64,000 bases of DNA from Levilactobacillus mulengensis (GTDB taxonomy: Bacteria; Bacillota; Bacilli; Lactobacillales; Lactobacillaceae). The notes below the pieces were generated by a model that saw only the letters and a program-made list of their open reading frames with translations, searched no databases and had not been told where the DNA came from. Of this stretch, positions 44,080 through 52,915 are shown piece after piece. The position numbers were made by a program, and so were the translations under genes. How positions within the stretch are numbered: position 1 is the stretch's first letter; each line of letters starts with the position of its first letter. The stretch lies in contig NZ_RHNW01000002.1 of assembly GCF_003946045.1 (NCBI RefSeq), forward strand, positions 124,001 to 188,000. The letters are read 5' to 3'.

Positions 44080-45174
44080 ATGTCTAATTCTCTGCCCAAA
44101 CAAAAAAATTATAGTAATCTCGCCCATGCATTGGCTAAATTTACTAGTTTGACACAAATTAATGCACTGTGTTACGACTTCAACGGAATCTTGCTAAAAG
44201 ATGATGCTGTCTTTCTCAATGACTCCGCCATCAAACAGAACTTGGCTGATGAGGATCTGAAACATTTTGCCATTTTTCCAGTCACTCTCGGCACTCAGCT
44301 CTGGGGATCAATCATGTGTGACGCCAAGAATGTTTCCAAAAAACGCTTGATTTTGGCTCAAAGCTATCTGACGGATATGCTTCGAGAATCCTTTATTGGC
44401 ACCACTGGTTCACTCACTATCTGGGACGCACTAACGACAAACCAAATCAAAAAAATCAATTACTTTCATAATTTCTTCCCGCTCTCTGATCAATCTGATT
44501 CTTTATCCGCAACCTCACCAACGTCGGGGTTAGCACCAATCAATGGTCACACGATTGGTAACTATGATGCGTACCATAGTATCCGACTCGCTATGGCCTA
44601 CATCCATAAAAATATCCAGCAATCCTTCTCCCTAAACGATGTGGCTGAAGCATCCTACCTTTCGCCATCTTATCTCAGCCGTCTCTTTAAAAAATATCTC
44701 CACGTCAACTTTGTCGAGTACGTCAATAATCAAAAAATTGCTCTGGCTCAGGAAAAACTGGCACTGACCCTCATCCCCATCAACCAAATTTCAGCCCAGC
44801 TTGGGTTCTCACAAACCAGTTACTTCACAAAAATATTTAAACGAAAAACGCATACTACGCCTTCCGAATTTAGACAACATAATCATGCCATTCAAAAGGT
44901 CTACACAATCCCACGTGATTTAGATTGGGATGACTCCTCTTCTATTTACGATGTCACCAAGAACTACTTCGAGCGCCATGATATTAATTACCAAACCGAC
45001 TCTGATGACGACGGCGCTGCTTACCTAACCCGAATTGGTAACTTAACCGACAAGGAGGACTCGCAAGGATGGGTCTACACCGTTGACGGCCAACAGCCTT
45101 CAGAATCCGCCAATGAAGTTGATGCCAAGAATAAATCCGTTATCCAATGGGTTTACATGAACTACGCTACCTAA
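44080..45174 (+). CDS. AraC-family regulator with C-terminal DUF4430-like domain
   Basis: A 364-residue regulator with three parts. Residues 10-105 look like a compact GAF/PocR-type sensor (FTSLTQINALCYDFNGILL ... HFAIFPVTLGTQLWGSIMCDAKNVSKKRLILAQSYL). Residues 166-268 are the paired AraC HTHs (SLNDVAEASYLSPSYLSRLFKKYLHVNFVEY and INQISAQLGFSQTSYFTKIFKRKTHTTPSEF). Residues 283-364 resemble DUF4430, with GWVYTVDGQQP and VIQWVYM aligning to GWKYRVNG and KVHWYFT in the convergent gene product at 45246. This fusion is unusual. The regulator faces the ECF operon and probably controls it. The gene is more AT-rich than its neighbours. GGGAGG precedes the ATG. Confidence 0.88.
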   Translation: MSNSLPKQKNYSNLAHALAKFTSLTQINALCYDFNGILLKDDAVFLNDSAIKQNLADEDLKHFAIFPVTLGTQLWGSIMCDAKNVSKKRLILAQSYLTDMLRESFIGTTGSLTIWDALTTNQIKKINYFHNFFPLSDQSDSLSATSPTSGLAPINGHTIGNYDAYHSIRLAMAYIHKNIQQSFSLNDVAEASYLSPSYLSRLFKKYLHVNFVEYVNNQKIALAQEKLALTLIPINQISAQLGFSQTSYFTKIFKRKTHTTPSEFRQHNHAIQKVYTIPRDLDWDDSSSIYDVTKNYFERHDINYQTDSDDDGAAYLTRIGNLTDKEDSQGWVYTVDGQQPSESANEVDAKNKSVIQWVYMNYAT

Positions 45175-45179
45175 ATACC

Positions 45180-45222
45180 ACAAAAGCCCCAGTCCCGAAA
45201 AAAGGAACTGAGGCTTTTTTCA
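45180..45222. terminator. Bidirectional terminator
   Basis: AAAAGCCCCAGTCCC pairs with GGAACTGAGGCTTTTTT between the regulator and the ECF operon. Confidence 0.85.
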
Positions 45223-45245
45223 TTTCACCGTTGGCTAAGTCGAGT

Positions 45246-45962
45246 TTAATATCCCTTAGTCGTAAAGTACCAGTGAACCTTATCGCCATTCTTAATCGCT
45301 CTTTTGTTGGCAGCCTTGTCGATGAACTTGCCATTGACCCGGTACTTCCAACCACTACCGACCTTGACGTCGTTTTGTGCTAAACCATTCACGCTGCTGA
45401 CAAAGACGACGGCACCATTTTGGTAATCCAGTTTCAGTTTGGAGGACTGAAGTACGGTAAATGCATTTGATTGACTGTTAATGGTGACGTTACCGTCAAA
45501 GAAGGTCTTCTTGTAGCCAGTGACCACTAAATGGGCCTTCTTGGCCGTCTGCGTCTTCTTGGCAGCTTTCTTAGCCGCTGCGTGATGGGTCGTGGTCGTA
45601 GCAGCCTTTGGCTTGGTTGCCCGCCGATGAGTAGTCGCCGAACTAGCCTTCGGTGTTGAACTTGCCTTGCTGGCAGCCGCCTGGCTAGTTTGATGGCTCG
45701 TTGCTGCGGCCGAGCTGGCGTTAGTGGCGTGATGTGCCGTTGCAGCTTTCTTCGTCGACGAACTGGCCCGCTTATGATGCGCCTTCTTAGCTACTGAACT
45801 GCTAGCCTTGCTGGTAGATTGGGCAGACGAGGAACTACTCGTCGCAACCGTATCTGGTGCCGAAGTCGCCTGACTCTGATGACTTTGTTGTAACGCGAGT
45901 GCGCCGCCAATCACCAAAATCGTGACGACGACCGCCGCGATGATCCATCTTGTCTTTTTCAT
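45246..45962 (-). CDS. Membrane-anchored DUF4430 (transcobalamin beta-domain-like) protein
   Basis: A 238-residue surface protein. An N-terminal membrane anchor (WIIAAVVVTILVIGGALAL, no lipobox) is followed by about 110 residues of low-complexity Ser/Ala/Lys/His/Thr that can span the wall. Residues 150-238 form a DUF4430 domain (FTVLQSSKLKLDYQNGAVVFVSSVNGL... GWKYRVNGKFIDKAANKRAIKNGDKVHWYFT), the fold of the C-terminal beta domain of transcobalamin and intrinsic factor. It is the last gene of the ECF operon, 24 bp after the alpha-barrel gene. I infer a ligand-capturing role, likely for a corrinoid. Confidence 0.85.
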   Translation of the reverse strand: MKKTRWIIAAVVVTILVIGGALALQQSHQSQATSAPDTVATSSSSSAQSTSKASSSVAKKAHHKRASSSTKKAATAHHATNASSAAATSHQTSQAAASKASSTPKASSATTHRRATKPKAATTTTHHAAAKKAAKKTQTAKKAHLVVTGYKKTFFDGNVTINSQSNAFTVLQSSKLKLDYQNGAVVFVSSVNGLAQNDVKVGSGWKYRVNGKFIDKAANKRAIKNGDKVHWYFTTKGY

Positions 45963-45986
45963 GTTGACTACTCCTTAATCCAACGC

Positions 45987-47036
45987 TTATTTGAACGTGT
46001 AAACTAACTTCTTGTTGTAGTTACCGTTGTTGGCAGCCGTTGCAGCTAAGCTAACTTGACCGTAAGCCAAGACCATGCTGTAAGCATCCTTCACGGAACC
46101 ATCGGCCTTAACGTAACTGAACATCGTCTTCAGTGGCGTTGCGGTTTGGCCCTTCTTTAAAGCCGTCTTGTTCACAAACTTAAAGGACGTCTTGGTAGAA
46201 GATAAGGCTAAGATTCCTTCGGCAGTTGAGTTGGCATTCGGATTTTGCTTGCCCTGGTACGTGTAACCAAAGGCCCCACTCTTGTAGATGTTCTTCTTCA
46301 GGTAACTGCGGCCGGCAATTTCGGCCTTAGTAACCTGCTTGTTGGTGCTCTTACCCATCATCAAAGCCGTCACCGCCGTCGCGGTCGTGTCACTATCAAC
46401 ACTAGCAACGGTGTTGTTGTAAGCCCACCCCTTGTTGGCTTGTTGGCTCTTAGCAATCTTCAGGCTTAAGGAAGCCTTGGAGAATTTCGCCTTGCTAGGC
46501 TTCTTAAAGGTCTTGTTGGAAGAAACGGCAACCAGCGCTTGGCTTTGGACGTTAACCGTTTGTTTGTTCATGGATTGCTTGTACAACGTGTTGACCAAGT
46601 TCAGGTTCTTCTTGGCGCCGGCTGGCTTGTACTTGGTTGGATTAACTCCAATTGCCTGCAGGCCGATGATGGCCGTGGCCAACGTTGCGGGATCACTCTT
46701 GCTGGAAACAATCAGGTTTTTCTTAACCAGTTTCTTGTTGGCCTTGGTAAATTTGTACCCCTGCTTCTTCAAGCCTAACAGGAAGTCGGCGTAACCGGAA
46801 GCGGCCCCCGTCGTCTTGAAAGCGGTCTTGCTAAAGATCTTGGCGGTGCCATTGACCCCGTCTTTATTTTGTTTCATCATCTTTTTGGCATATGTATACA
46901 TCGCCTTTTTCTTGCTCTTTTGCGAGCTTTTGGAAGCGACCTTGATGCTAGCGGCATTAACGTCCATAACGGGTACGACTGCCCCTAAAGCCATTACGGC
47001 GGTCAATGAAGCTGCGATTAACTTATTATTCAACAT
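45987..47036 (-). CDS. Secreted alpha-barrel protein (prenyltransferase/transcobalamin-like)
   Basis: A 349-residue exported protein; the signal peptide ends VMDVNAAS. It consists of helical repeats of the alpha6-alpha6 barrel type seen in terpenoid cyclases and in the N-terminal domain of transcobalamin. QW-like repeats are visible at 194-227 (SQQANKGWAYNNTVASVDSD...ATAVTAL) and 243-280 (YKSGAFGYTYQGKQNPNANSTAEGILAL). Catalytic DxDD or DDxxD motifs of cyclases are not seen, so it is probably a binding protein. It lies between the ECF S-component and the DUF4430 protein. In animals its fold and DUF4430 are one chain that binds cobalamin. Confidence 0.85.
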   Translation of the reverse strand: MLNNKLIAASLTAVMALGAVVPVMDVNAASIKVASKSSQKSKKKAMYTYAKKMMKQNKDGVNGTAKIFSKTAFKTTGAASGYADFLLGLKKQGYKFTKANKKLVKKNLIVSSKSDPATLATAIIGLQAIGVNPTKYKPAGAKKNLNLVNTLYKQSMNKQTVNVQSQALVAVSSNKTFKKPSKAKFSKASLSLKIAKSQQANKGWAYNNTVASVDSDTTATAVTALMMGKSTNKQVTKAEIAGRSYLKKNIYKSGAFGYTYQGKQNPNANSTAEGILALSSTKTSFKFVNKTALKKGQTATPLKTMFSYVKADGSVKDAYSMVLAYGQVSLAATAANNGNYNKKLVYTFK

Positions 47037-47051
47037 GAAGTATTTCCCCTT

Positions 47052-47756
47052 TTATAAAATATTGTATTTGGTAATTAGACGATCCATCAGCTTACGCCAA
47101 GGTTGATACAAAAGCAGTAAACTAATCCCGTTCGTTGCGGCATGCATAGCATCAAACATGAGGCTGGCTGCAAACGACAGGAAGAAACTGGCGGGCCGCA
47201 ATGGCCGAACGTAGGCCAGGGCGTACCAGAGGTCCATGATCCAGCCGAACCAGAGGCCCCACAGAGCCCCCCAGACGACCATCACCCAAAGGTTGTTCTT
47301 CAACTGGGTGCGACCGAGAAGTCCCGTGGTCAGGCCCATGAGCCCCCAAGCCAGCATTTGCCAAGGTGTCCACGGTCCTTGACCCAAAAATAGATTGGAG
47401 ACCAGGGCCATCATCGACCCGGAAACGAAGCCGAGCTCCGGTCCCAGGCTGACGGCACTGACGATGACCACAAAACTAGTCAACTGCACGTTGGGAATTG
47501 CAGCTAACGGCACGCGCCCCATAACGCCTAGGGCCACAATGACCGCTAAAAAGACTAACAATCGCGTCCCCATTTGCCGTTTCTCAAAGTGCCAGTAAGC
47601 CGGCAGGAGACTGACGGCCAGACAGGCAAAGCTAAAAATTACAAAATGATGACCCTTTAACAGGAGCATCCCCGCTAATAGAACCAGGATTAAGCCCACC
47701 GGCACAACCAGATTCCAATTGTTTTTCCACCATCCACGCTGTACGATTTTTCTCAC
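47052..47756 (-). CDS. ECF transporter S component (CbrT-like candidate)
   Basis: Substrate-binding membrane protein of an energy-coupling factor importer, 234 residues, about six helices. Marked features are GRVPLAAIPNVQLTSFVVIVSAVSLGPELGFVSGSMMALVSNLFLGQGPWTPWQMLAWGLMGLTTGLLGR and a C-terminal helix SLMFDAMHAATNG. The GQGPWTPWQM block is characteristic of the S-component family that includes the candidate cobalamin carrier CbrT as I recall it. It starts 4 bp after the ATPase stop. Substrate is inferred, not read. Confidence 0.82.
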   Translation of the reverse strand: MRKIVQRGWWKNNWNLVVPVGLILVLLAGMLLLKGHHFVIFSFACLAVSLLPAYWHFEKRQMGTRLLVFLAVIVALGVMGRVPLAAIPNVQLTSFVVIVSAVSLGPELGFVSGSMMALVSNLFLGQGPWTPWQMLAWGLMGLTTGLLGRTQLKNNLWVMVVWGALWGLWFGWIMDLWYALAYVRPLRPASFFLSFAASLMFDAMHAATNGISLLLLYQPWRKLMDRLITKYNIL

Positions 47757-47760
47757 CTCC

Positions 47761-49407
47761 TTAATCGGTTATTTGTGTCACGTCTTGACTAAATAATGCG
47801 GTTGGGACCTGTTGCCGAAGCAGCCGGTTGACGGCCGTCGTGGACAAGAAGTTCTCCGTGAAGAATTGCCGAGTTGGTTGTGGCGCCGTCAAACACCCGT
47901 TAAACATGAACGTGCACGTGTCCGCGAATTCTGCGCAGAAGTCCATGTCGTGACTGGCCATAATCAGCGTTAGCCCGGCTTGGTGTTTCGTCTGCAAGAT
48001 ACGCCCAACCAGCAATTTCGTCGCCGGATCCAAGCCCTTAGTCGGCTCGTCTAGCAGCAGGACTTGTGGCCGCGTAATCAACGCCAAGGCTAAGCCCAGA
48101 AGCTGTTGCTGGCCACCACTGAGGTCAAATGAATTCTGCTCGGCCACCGCTTGCAATTGAAACGTTGCCAACGCCTTTTGCACCCGGTCGGTCACGTCGC
48201 CGGATGCCAGCTTGGCTTGGGCCGTTAACTCCTCAGTGACCGTGTCCCCGTTGAACTGCTCCGTGGGATTCTGTGACAAATAACTCAATTGCCGCAGTCG
48301 GTCACGATTTTTCATTTTCCAAATAATCTGCTGATTCAAGCGGACCTTGCCGTGTTGTGGCTTGCGCAGACCCGCCAGCACCGTTAACAGCGTCGACTTG
48401 CCGGACCCATTTTTGCCAATGATGGCTAGCCAACTCGCTGGCGTGACGGTCAGGTCCAGCTGATGTAAAATGTCGCCGGTCGTTGGGTACCGTAGCGAGA
48501 CGTGTTGCGCCTCGAAGTGCCAGTCCGCTGGCCGCGCAATGGCCTCGGGTTCCGGTAACGTCGCTGCTTTAAACCGCCAATCTCGCTGGGTAATCAGCCG
48601 CCGACCCGCCGTCACTGTCAACGGCAACGGTGTCGCATCCAGGTGATGGGCCAGAAAAAAATGGGGCACGGCCGGCACAAACGGCTGGAGCTTGGGAGCA
48701 GCCTGCATGCGCCGTAATCCCGTCGAGACATCCCCGTCATACGTGAGGTGCCCGTCTTCCAGGAGAATCAGCCGGTTGGCTAGGGCCAACACCCGATTCA
48801 ACCGGTGCTCCGTCAATACGATGGTGATGGCAAGCTCATCGTGCACCTGTTGTAAAATGTTCAAAAAGTTCTGGGCTGTCGTCGGATCCAACTGGGCGGT
48901 GGGCTCATCCAGGAGAATCACCTGGGGCTTCAGCGCTAGGACCGAGGCCAAATTAACCAACTGGAGCTGCCCACCCGAAAGGTCCTGAATCGGCATGTGG
49001 AGAAACTGATTTAACCCTAGGAAATTAGAAACCTCAGCGATGCGACTGTTCATTTCGGCCGTCGAATAACCTAAGTTTTCTAAGGGAAACGCCAACTCCT
49101 CGATCACCGTGGCCATGATGGGTTGGACTTGCGGGTCCTGGGCGACGTAGCCCAACTGTTGCGCACTGACGGTGCTGGTGAGGTCGGCCACTGGCGTTCC
49201 CTGATACAACACGTCGCCACGCTGTTCACCAGCCGGCTTGAGTTCCGTCTTCAACTGCTTCAGTAAGGTGGTCTTGCCACTCCCGGTCGCCCCCACGACG
49301 GTGACGAACTCGCCGGCAGCGATTTTCAGGGAAATGTCCACCAGCGTTGGCTGTGTCTGCCCGGCATATGTAAATGATAAATTTGAACAGTTAATCAATT
49401 CTCGCAT
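47761..49407 (-). CDS. ECF transporter ATPase, fused A-A'
   Basis: A 548-residue protein with two ABC ATPase domains in one chain, the dedicated type of ECF ATPase (as in YkoD). The first half has Walker A GATGSGKTT, signature LSGGQLQLVNLAS and Walker B VILLDEPTAQLDP; the second has GKNGSGKST, LSGGQQQLLGLALAL and VLLLDEPTKGLDP. Both sites look intact. GGGGGG precedes the ATG and the start overlaps the T-component gene by 13 bp. It energises uptake by the neighbouring S and T proteins. Confidence 0.94.
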   Translation of the reverse strand: MRELINCSNLSFTYAGQTQPTLVDISLKIAAGEFVTVVGATGSGKTTLLKQLKTELKPAGEQRGDVLYQGTPVADLTSTVSAQQLGYVAQDPQVQPIMATVIEELAFPLENLGYSTAEMNSRIAEVSNFLGLNQFLHMPIQDLSGGQLQLVNLASVLALKPQVILLDEPTAQLDPTTAQNFLNILQQVHDELAITIVLTEHRLNRVLALANRLILLEDGHLTYDGDVSTGLRRMQAAPKLQPFVPAVPHFFLAHHLDATPLPLTVTAGRRLITQRDWRFKAATLPEPEAIARPADWHFEAQHVSLRYPTTGDILHQLDLTVTPASWLAIIGKNGSGKSTLLTVLAGLRKPQHGKVRLNQQIIWKMKNRDRLRQLSYLSQNPTEQFNGDTVTEELTAQAKLASGDVTDRVQKALATFQLQAVAEQNSFDLSGGQQQLLGLALALITRPQVLLLDEPTKGLDPATKLLVGRILQTKHQAGLTLIMASHDMDFCAEFADTCTFMFNGCLTAPQPTRQFFTENFLSTTAVNRLLRQQVPTALFSQDVTQITD

Positions 49408-50291
49408 AACTTATATCCCCCCTCACCGACTAATGGTAATCCCACAAACGCTAGCAATGGGAGGAGTAACCAACCATCATGACTGCCCAAAATGGTAAAT
49501 CTAGTGACATCACCAGTCCAGCCCCATCCTTGAAAACGGAGAATCATGGTCAGGCCGAAGATAACTAGGCTACCGACAATAAACCAGCCGTCCATAGCCT
49601 GCCAACGAAACGTCTGGTAGTGACTGCGCTTCTTGGCACCAAATCCACGGGCCTCCATCAAGACCGCCGTTTCCATGGCTGACGAAACGGAATCAATCAA
49701 TAGGATTCGCAGCAACTGCCCCGTCTTCTGCAACCGCTCACGCCAACTGCCCTCGTTCAACACCACGTTGCGGGTCTTCTGGAGCATCAATAGTCGGCGG
49801 AATTTCTGAGTAAAGAGGTTGACCATTCGTAGCGAAATCGTCAGGAGCATGGCCAAACGTGGCACAACTGGGAATAATAGATAACTCAGCTTGGGCGTGG
49901 TGATGACCCCATTGAAGAGCACGAACGCCAGAATCATGCCACCCAACGAGAGGGCCATGGTCACCCCGTACAGTGTCGCGGTCTGCGTGATGCGAAAGGT
50001 CCAACCGCCCAACTGCCAGGACCACAACGTCTTGGCCCCCGTCTGATTTAAAATCACGTTAAAGACAAAAATCATCAGCATCAGTGAACCGACACCCTTT
50101 AGCGTTCCCCAAACCTTCTGGCGACTGAAGTACCAACTACATAAGACGGCTAACCCAACAAATAAAACGCCCGTTACTAATAAATGGTTAAACACCAGTA
50201 GGAGAACAAATAGTTCAACAAAATAAATTGTCGCCGTCAAAGGATGCAAGCGACTAAAGAAATTCAATTCGTCAAAGATCCCGACTCTCAT
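49395..50291 (-). CDS. ECF transporter transmembrane component T
   Basis: Scaffold membrane subunit of the ECF importer (CbiQ/EcfT family), 298 residues. It has RLHPLTATIYFVELFVLLLVFN, SYLLFPVVPRLAMLLTISLRMVNLFTQKFRRL, and the coupling helix SAMETAVLMEARGFGAKKRSHY with the MEARGF motif. ATG 50291 follows GGTGGG; an upstream ATG at 50312 has a poor site. It is the first gene of T-AA'-S-alpha barrel-DUF4430. Confidence 0.92.
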   Translation of the reverse strand: MRVGIFDELNFFSRLHPLTATIYFVELFVLLLVFNHLLVTGVLFVGLAVLCSWYFSRQKVWGTLKGVGSLMLMIFVFNVILNQTGAKTLWSWQLGGWTFRITQTATLYGVTMALSLGGMILAFVLFNGVITTPKLSYLLFPVVPRLAMLLTISLRMVNLFTQKFRRLLMLQKTRNVVLNEGSWRERLQKTGQLLRILLIDSVSSAMETAVLMEARGFGAKKRSHYQTFRWQAMDGWFIVGSLVIFGLTMILRFQGWGWTGDVTRFTILGSHDGWLLLPLLAFVGLPLVGEGGYKLCEN

Positions 50292-50312
50292 GTTTGCTTC
50301 CCACCTATTCAT

Positions 50313-50567
50313 TATGAAACCGTTTTCTAGTATTCTATGATAGCATCTCAGTTATTTCACAATCCCCAATATCTTGTTAAGGTTATCCTTTTTAGTACTA
50401 CGAGTTGTGTTTTATTGCTATTTTTATATTTTCTTGTCACTACTGGTGGAAATTATACCAGGAATGTTGCTGCCGCGTTTAGCCAGGTCGACTGAACTGC
50501 TCCCTTGACGACCGCGTCGCCCCCATCACGGCGTCCTTTCCCCAAGTCACTTTTATTTTCACCGCAC
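50313..50567. other. Upstream region of the ECF operon
   Basis: AT-rich 5' half, no open frame. I looked for a cobalamin riboswitch and saw neither a B12-box-like GCCACTG context nor a terminator, so control is probably through the AraC protein. Confidence 0.45.
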
Positions 50568-50568
50568 G

Positions 50569-50613
50569 CAAAAAGCCAGTCCCTCTCCCGCTACTGTGCG
50601 TGAAGGACTGACT
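50569..50613 (-). terminator. Terminator of the ABC exporter-TetR operon
   Basis: Minus-strand AGTCAGTCCTTC pairs with GAGGGACTGGCT followed by TTTTT. Confidence 0.78.
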
Positions 50614-50624
50614 TCTGATTAAGG

Positions 50625-51263
50625 TTATTTTGAAATGGTGCGCACGATTTGCTCACTGATTATCTGGAGGTCTTGTTGTTCCCCACCCACAATGCTGGGG
50701 GCAAAGTTGGACTCGATGATATAGCCGACCAATTGGCCCGCAATGATGCGAATGATTCCCGGACCATCAACGTCGTCACGTAATTCTCCCGTCTCACGAA
50801 ACATCTTCAAAAGTTCTGCCAGGAAATTAAAGTCATCAACCGTCAACAATTTGCCAAACAAATCACGCATTTCCTGGCTAATCATCATTTCCATGGCCAG
50901 AATCTTAATCGCTTCTTTATTGCCCGTTATGAAGGCATATCGGTCGTGCACCATGAAGCTCACCATCTCTGGCAGACTTCCGCAGGCACGAATCCCATCA
51001 AAAAACGCATCCCGGTAATGGGGAAATAGATGTTCCATGATGGGTTCCACGATGGCCAACAGGAGATCCTGTTTCGTGTGAAAATACTTAAAGATGGTAG
51101 CTTGACTGATGCCCGCCTTTTCCGCTATTTGAACGGTCGAGGTGCCGTCGAATCCTTGCTCCGAGAAGAGCGTCAGCGCCGCCACCAACGCAGATTTCTT
51201 CCCCTTTGGCATTTTTTCGTGGTCTAGCCATTGGCGGTAACTACTAAATACATCCGGTTCCAC
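50625..51263 (-). CDS. TetR-family regulator
   Basis: A 212-residue regulator with HTH KSALVAALTLFSEQGFDGTSTVQIAEKAGISQATIFKYFHTKQDLLLAIVEPIM and a helical effector domain. GTG 51263 has AAAGGG 8 bases upstream; a GTG three codons earlier is too close to it. It is the last gene after the ABC exporter pair, separated by repeat R15, and probably represses the operon through the two palindromes at 53670-53714. Confidence 0.87.
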   Translation of the reverse strand: MEPDVFSSYRQWLDHEKMPKGKKSALVAALTLFSEQGFDGTSTVQIAEKAGISQATIFKYFHTKQDLLLAIVEPIMEHLFPHYRDAFFDGIRACGSLPEMVSFMVHDRYAFITGNKEAIKILAMEMMISQEMRDLFGKLLTVDDFNFLAELLKMFRETGELRDDVDGPGIIRIIAGQLVGYIIESNFAPSIVGGEQQDLQIISEQIVRTISK

Positions 51264-51303
51264 ACGCTTCACCCTTTCTAACGCTTTTGAACTTGATCTT
51301 TTA

Positions 51304-51475
51304 CTCGCCTCCGGGTGAGTGAAAATAGGCCGTGACGCTGTGGGCGGGCGCCCGGAGCCGTAGAGCGGTCTCCGGGCTTACTTTGAGCCGCTTTGTGTCT
51401 CAAAGATACCAATTCCCTAAGCGGCACAGCCGCTAAGGGAATTCCTACGGCTGAACCCATTTTCATCATCCTTGC
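51304..51475. repeat. Palindromic intergenic repeat R15 (family 1, reverse)
   Basis: GAGTGAAAATAGG and CCCATTTTCATCATC form the weakened outer arm. Inside lie CCCGGAGCC/GGTCTCCGGG, CTTTGAGCC/GTCTCAAAG and AATTCCCTAAGCGG/CCGCTAAGGGAATT hairpins. It lies between the ABC permease and TetR genes of one operon. Confidence 0.78.
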
Positions 51476-51700
51476 GACTTACTTCTGTTTGGGTCGTTAG
51501 AACGGACTCACTACTGGCTTAATCCCATTCCTCTTGGCGTTACGCCAGTACCTCAAGCTCCGTACTTACTTCTGTTTACACTGTAAGAACGTCCCCCACC
51601 ACTTTATTTTCTAGCGGCTTAGCACGCTCTGGCTTTTATCCATTATTTGTTGATATCCAATTTATTATACGCGATTCGCAGCCCAATCTCTCGTCCTTTC

Positions 51701-52915
51701 CTAAACTTTCCGGTACCGCTTCAGGCCGATGATGTTCAAGAACGTCAGCACAACCAGGAAGACTAACAAGACCAGAATGTTCCCACCTTCGTCAAAGATG
51801 GACGTCCCCCGCATGATGACATCACTAACGGCATCGCCGGAGTATTTCAATGGGATGATGTAGGAAATATCTTTGACCCAATCGGCCATCGAGTCCAGTG
51901 GAATGATCCCGGAGAAGAAAATCTGTGGAATGACGACCAGGGGAATGAATTGCATCATTTGGAATTCGGAGTTGGCAAACGTTGACAGCAAAATTCCAAA
52001 GGCCAGAGCGACCAGCGCGAGAATCAGGTTGATCACAACCACGCTGGCCATGTTGCCGACCACTTCCATGCCAAGCAACCAAACCGTAATCAAAACGATG
52101 AGCACCGTTTGAATCACGGCCAGGATCCCATAGCTCAACATGTAGCCAAAGACGATGGACGACCGCTTAACCGGGGTTGCCAGCAACCGATCCAGGGTGC
52201 CCGTCGTCCGTTCCTTTAACAGCGCCATCCCGGAGATCAGGAAGACGAAGAAGAACACGAAGAAGCCCATTAGGATTGGTAACATTTTAGCAAAGTAGCC
52301 GGTATTCTTATCCCCATAAACGTAGTGATTGGTGATTTTGGGCGCCTGTTGACTAGTACTCTTGGTAGCCGTCGTCGTTGACTTGGCCTTTGCTGCTGCG
52401 GCCTGCTTGGCAGCGGCGGCGTTCCCTGTCGCGGCCGGGGTGCTAGCCGCCTGTTGCTTTTGCATAACCATCAGCTGAGCTTGGAGCTTGGCCATCCCGG
52501 TCGTGCTCTTCTTCAGTGCCGACTTCAGTTGGTCAACACTGGTGGCCGTGACGGCATTTTTAAACGCCATTTTAACCGCGGTCGTCTTACTGGAGTCCGT
52601 ATTGGCGTAGGTCAAATCGTAGGTGTTGCCAGTCTTCTTGATAATGGCATCAATTTTTTCATCCTGCAACGCCCGCTTGGCAGCCGCCTTGGTGTCGTAG
52701 GTCTTCACGGCAACGTGCTTGATGTCGCCCATTTCTTGATTTAATTTCTGCGTGACGGCGACGGTTCCCACGTTCACGTCCGTGGTCGAGTTCGTGTTAA
52801 AGATCACACTCATTAGCAACATGATCAAGATGGGGGCGACAAACATTAACGCTAACGTTCGCTTATCGCGGATGAGTTCCTTCAGCACCCGGTTCATAAT
52901 CGCAATTGTTCTCAT
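51701..52915 (-). CDS. ABC-2 type exporter permease
   Basis: A 404-residue membrane protein. One N-terminal helix (TLALMFVAPILIMLLMSVIF) leads to a 200-residue extracytoplasmic domain with an Ala/Lys-rich linker, then five C-terminal helices with the ABC-2 motif GMALLKERTTGTLDRLLATPVKRSSIVFGYM. It overlaps the ATPase stop by ATGA. With the ATPase it forms a dimeric exporter; the substrate is unknown, probably a drug, peptide or lipid. Confidence 0.9.
   Translation of the reverse strand: MRTIAIMNRVLKELIRDKRTLALMFVAPILIMLLMSVIFNTNSTTDVNVGTVAVTQKLNQEMGDIKHVAVKTYDTKAAAKRALQDEKIDAIIKKTGNTYDLTYANTDSSKTTAVKMAFKNAVTATSVDQLKSALKKSTTGMAKLQAQLMVMQKQQAASTPAATGNAAAAKQAAAAKAKSTTTATKSTSQQAPKITNHYVYGDKNTGYFAKMLPILMGFFVFFFVFLISGMALLKERTTGTLDRLLATPVKRSSIVFGYMLSYGILAVIQTVLIVLITVWLLGMEVVGNMASVVVINLILALVALAFGILLSTFANSEFQMMQFIPLVVIPQIFFSGIIPLDSMADWVKDISYIIPLKYSGDAVSDVIMRGTSIFDEGGNILVLLVFLVVLTFLNIIGLKRYRKV

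Noticed and set aside
50313-50567. Cobalamin riboswitch upstream of the ECF operon
   Set aside because: Expected if the operon were a classical B12 locus, but no B12-box-like conserved core or terminator could be seen.
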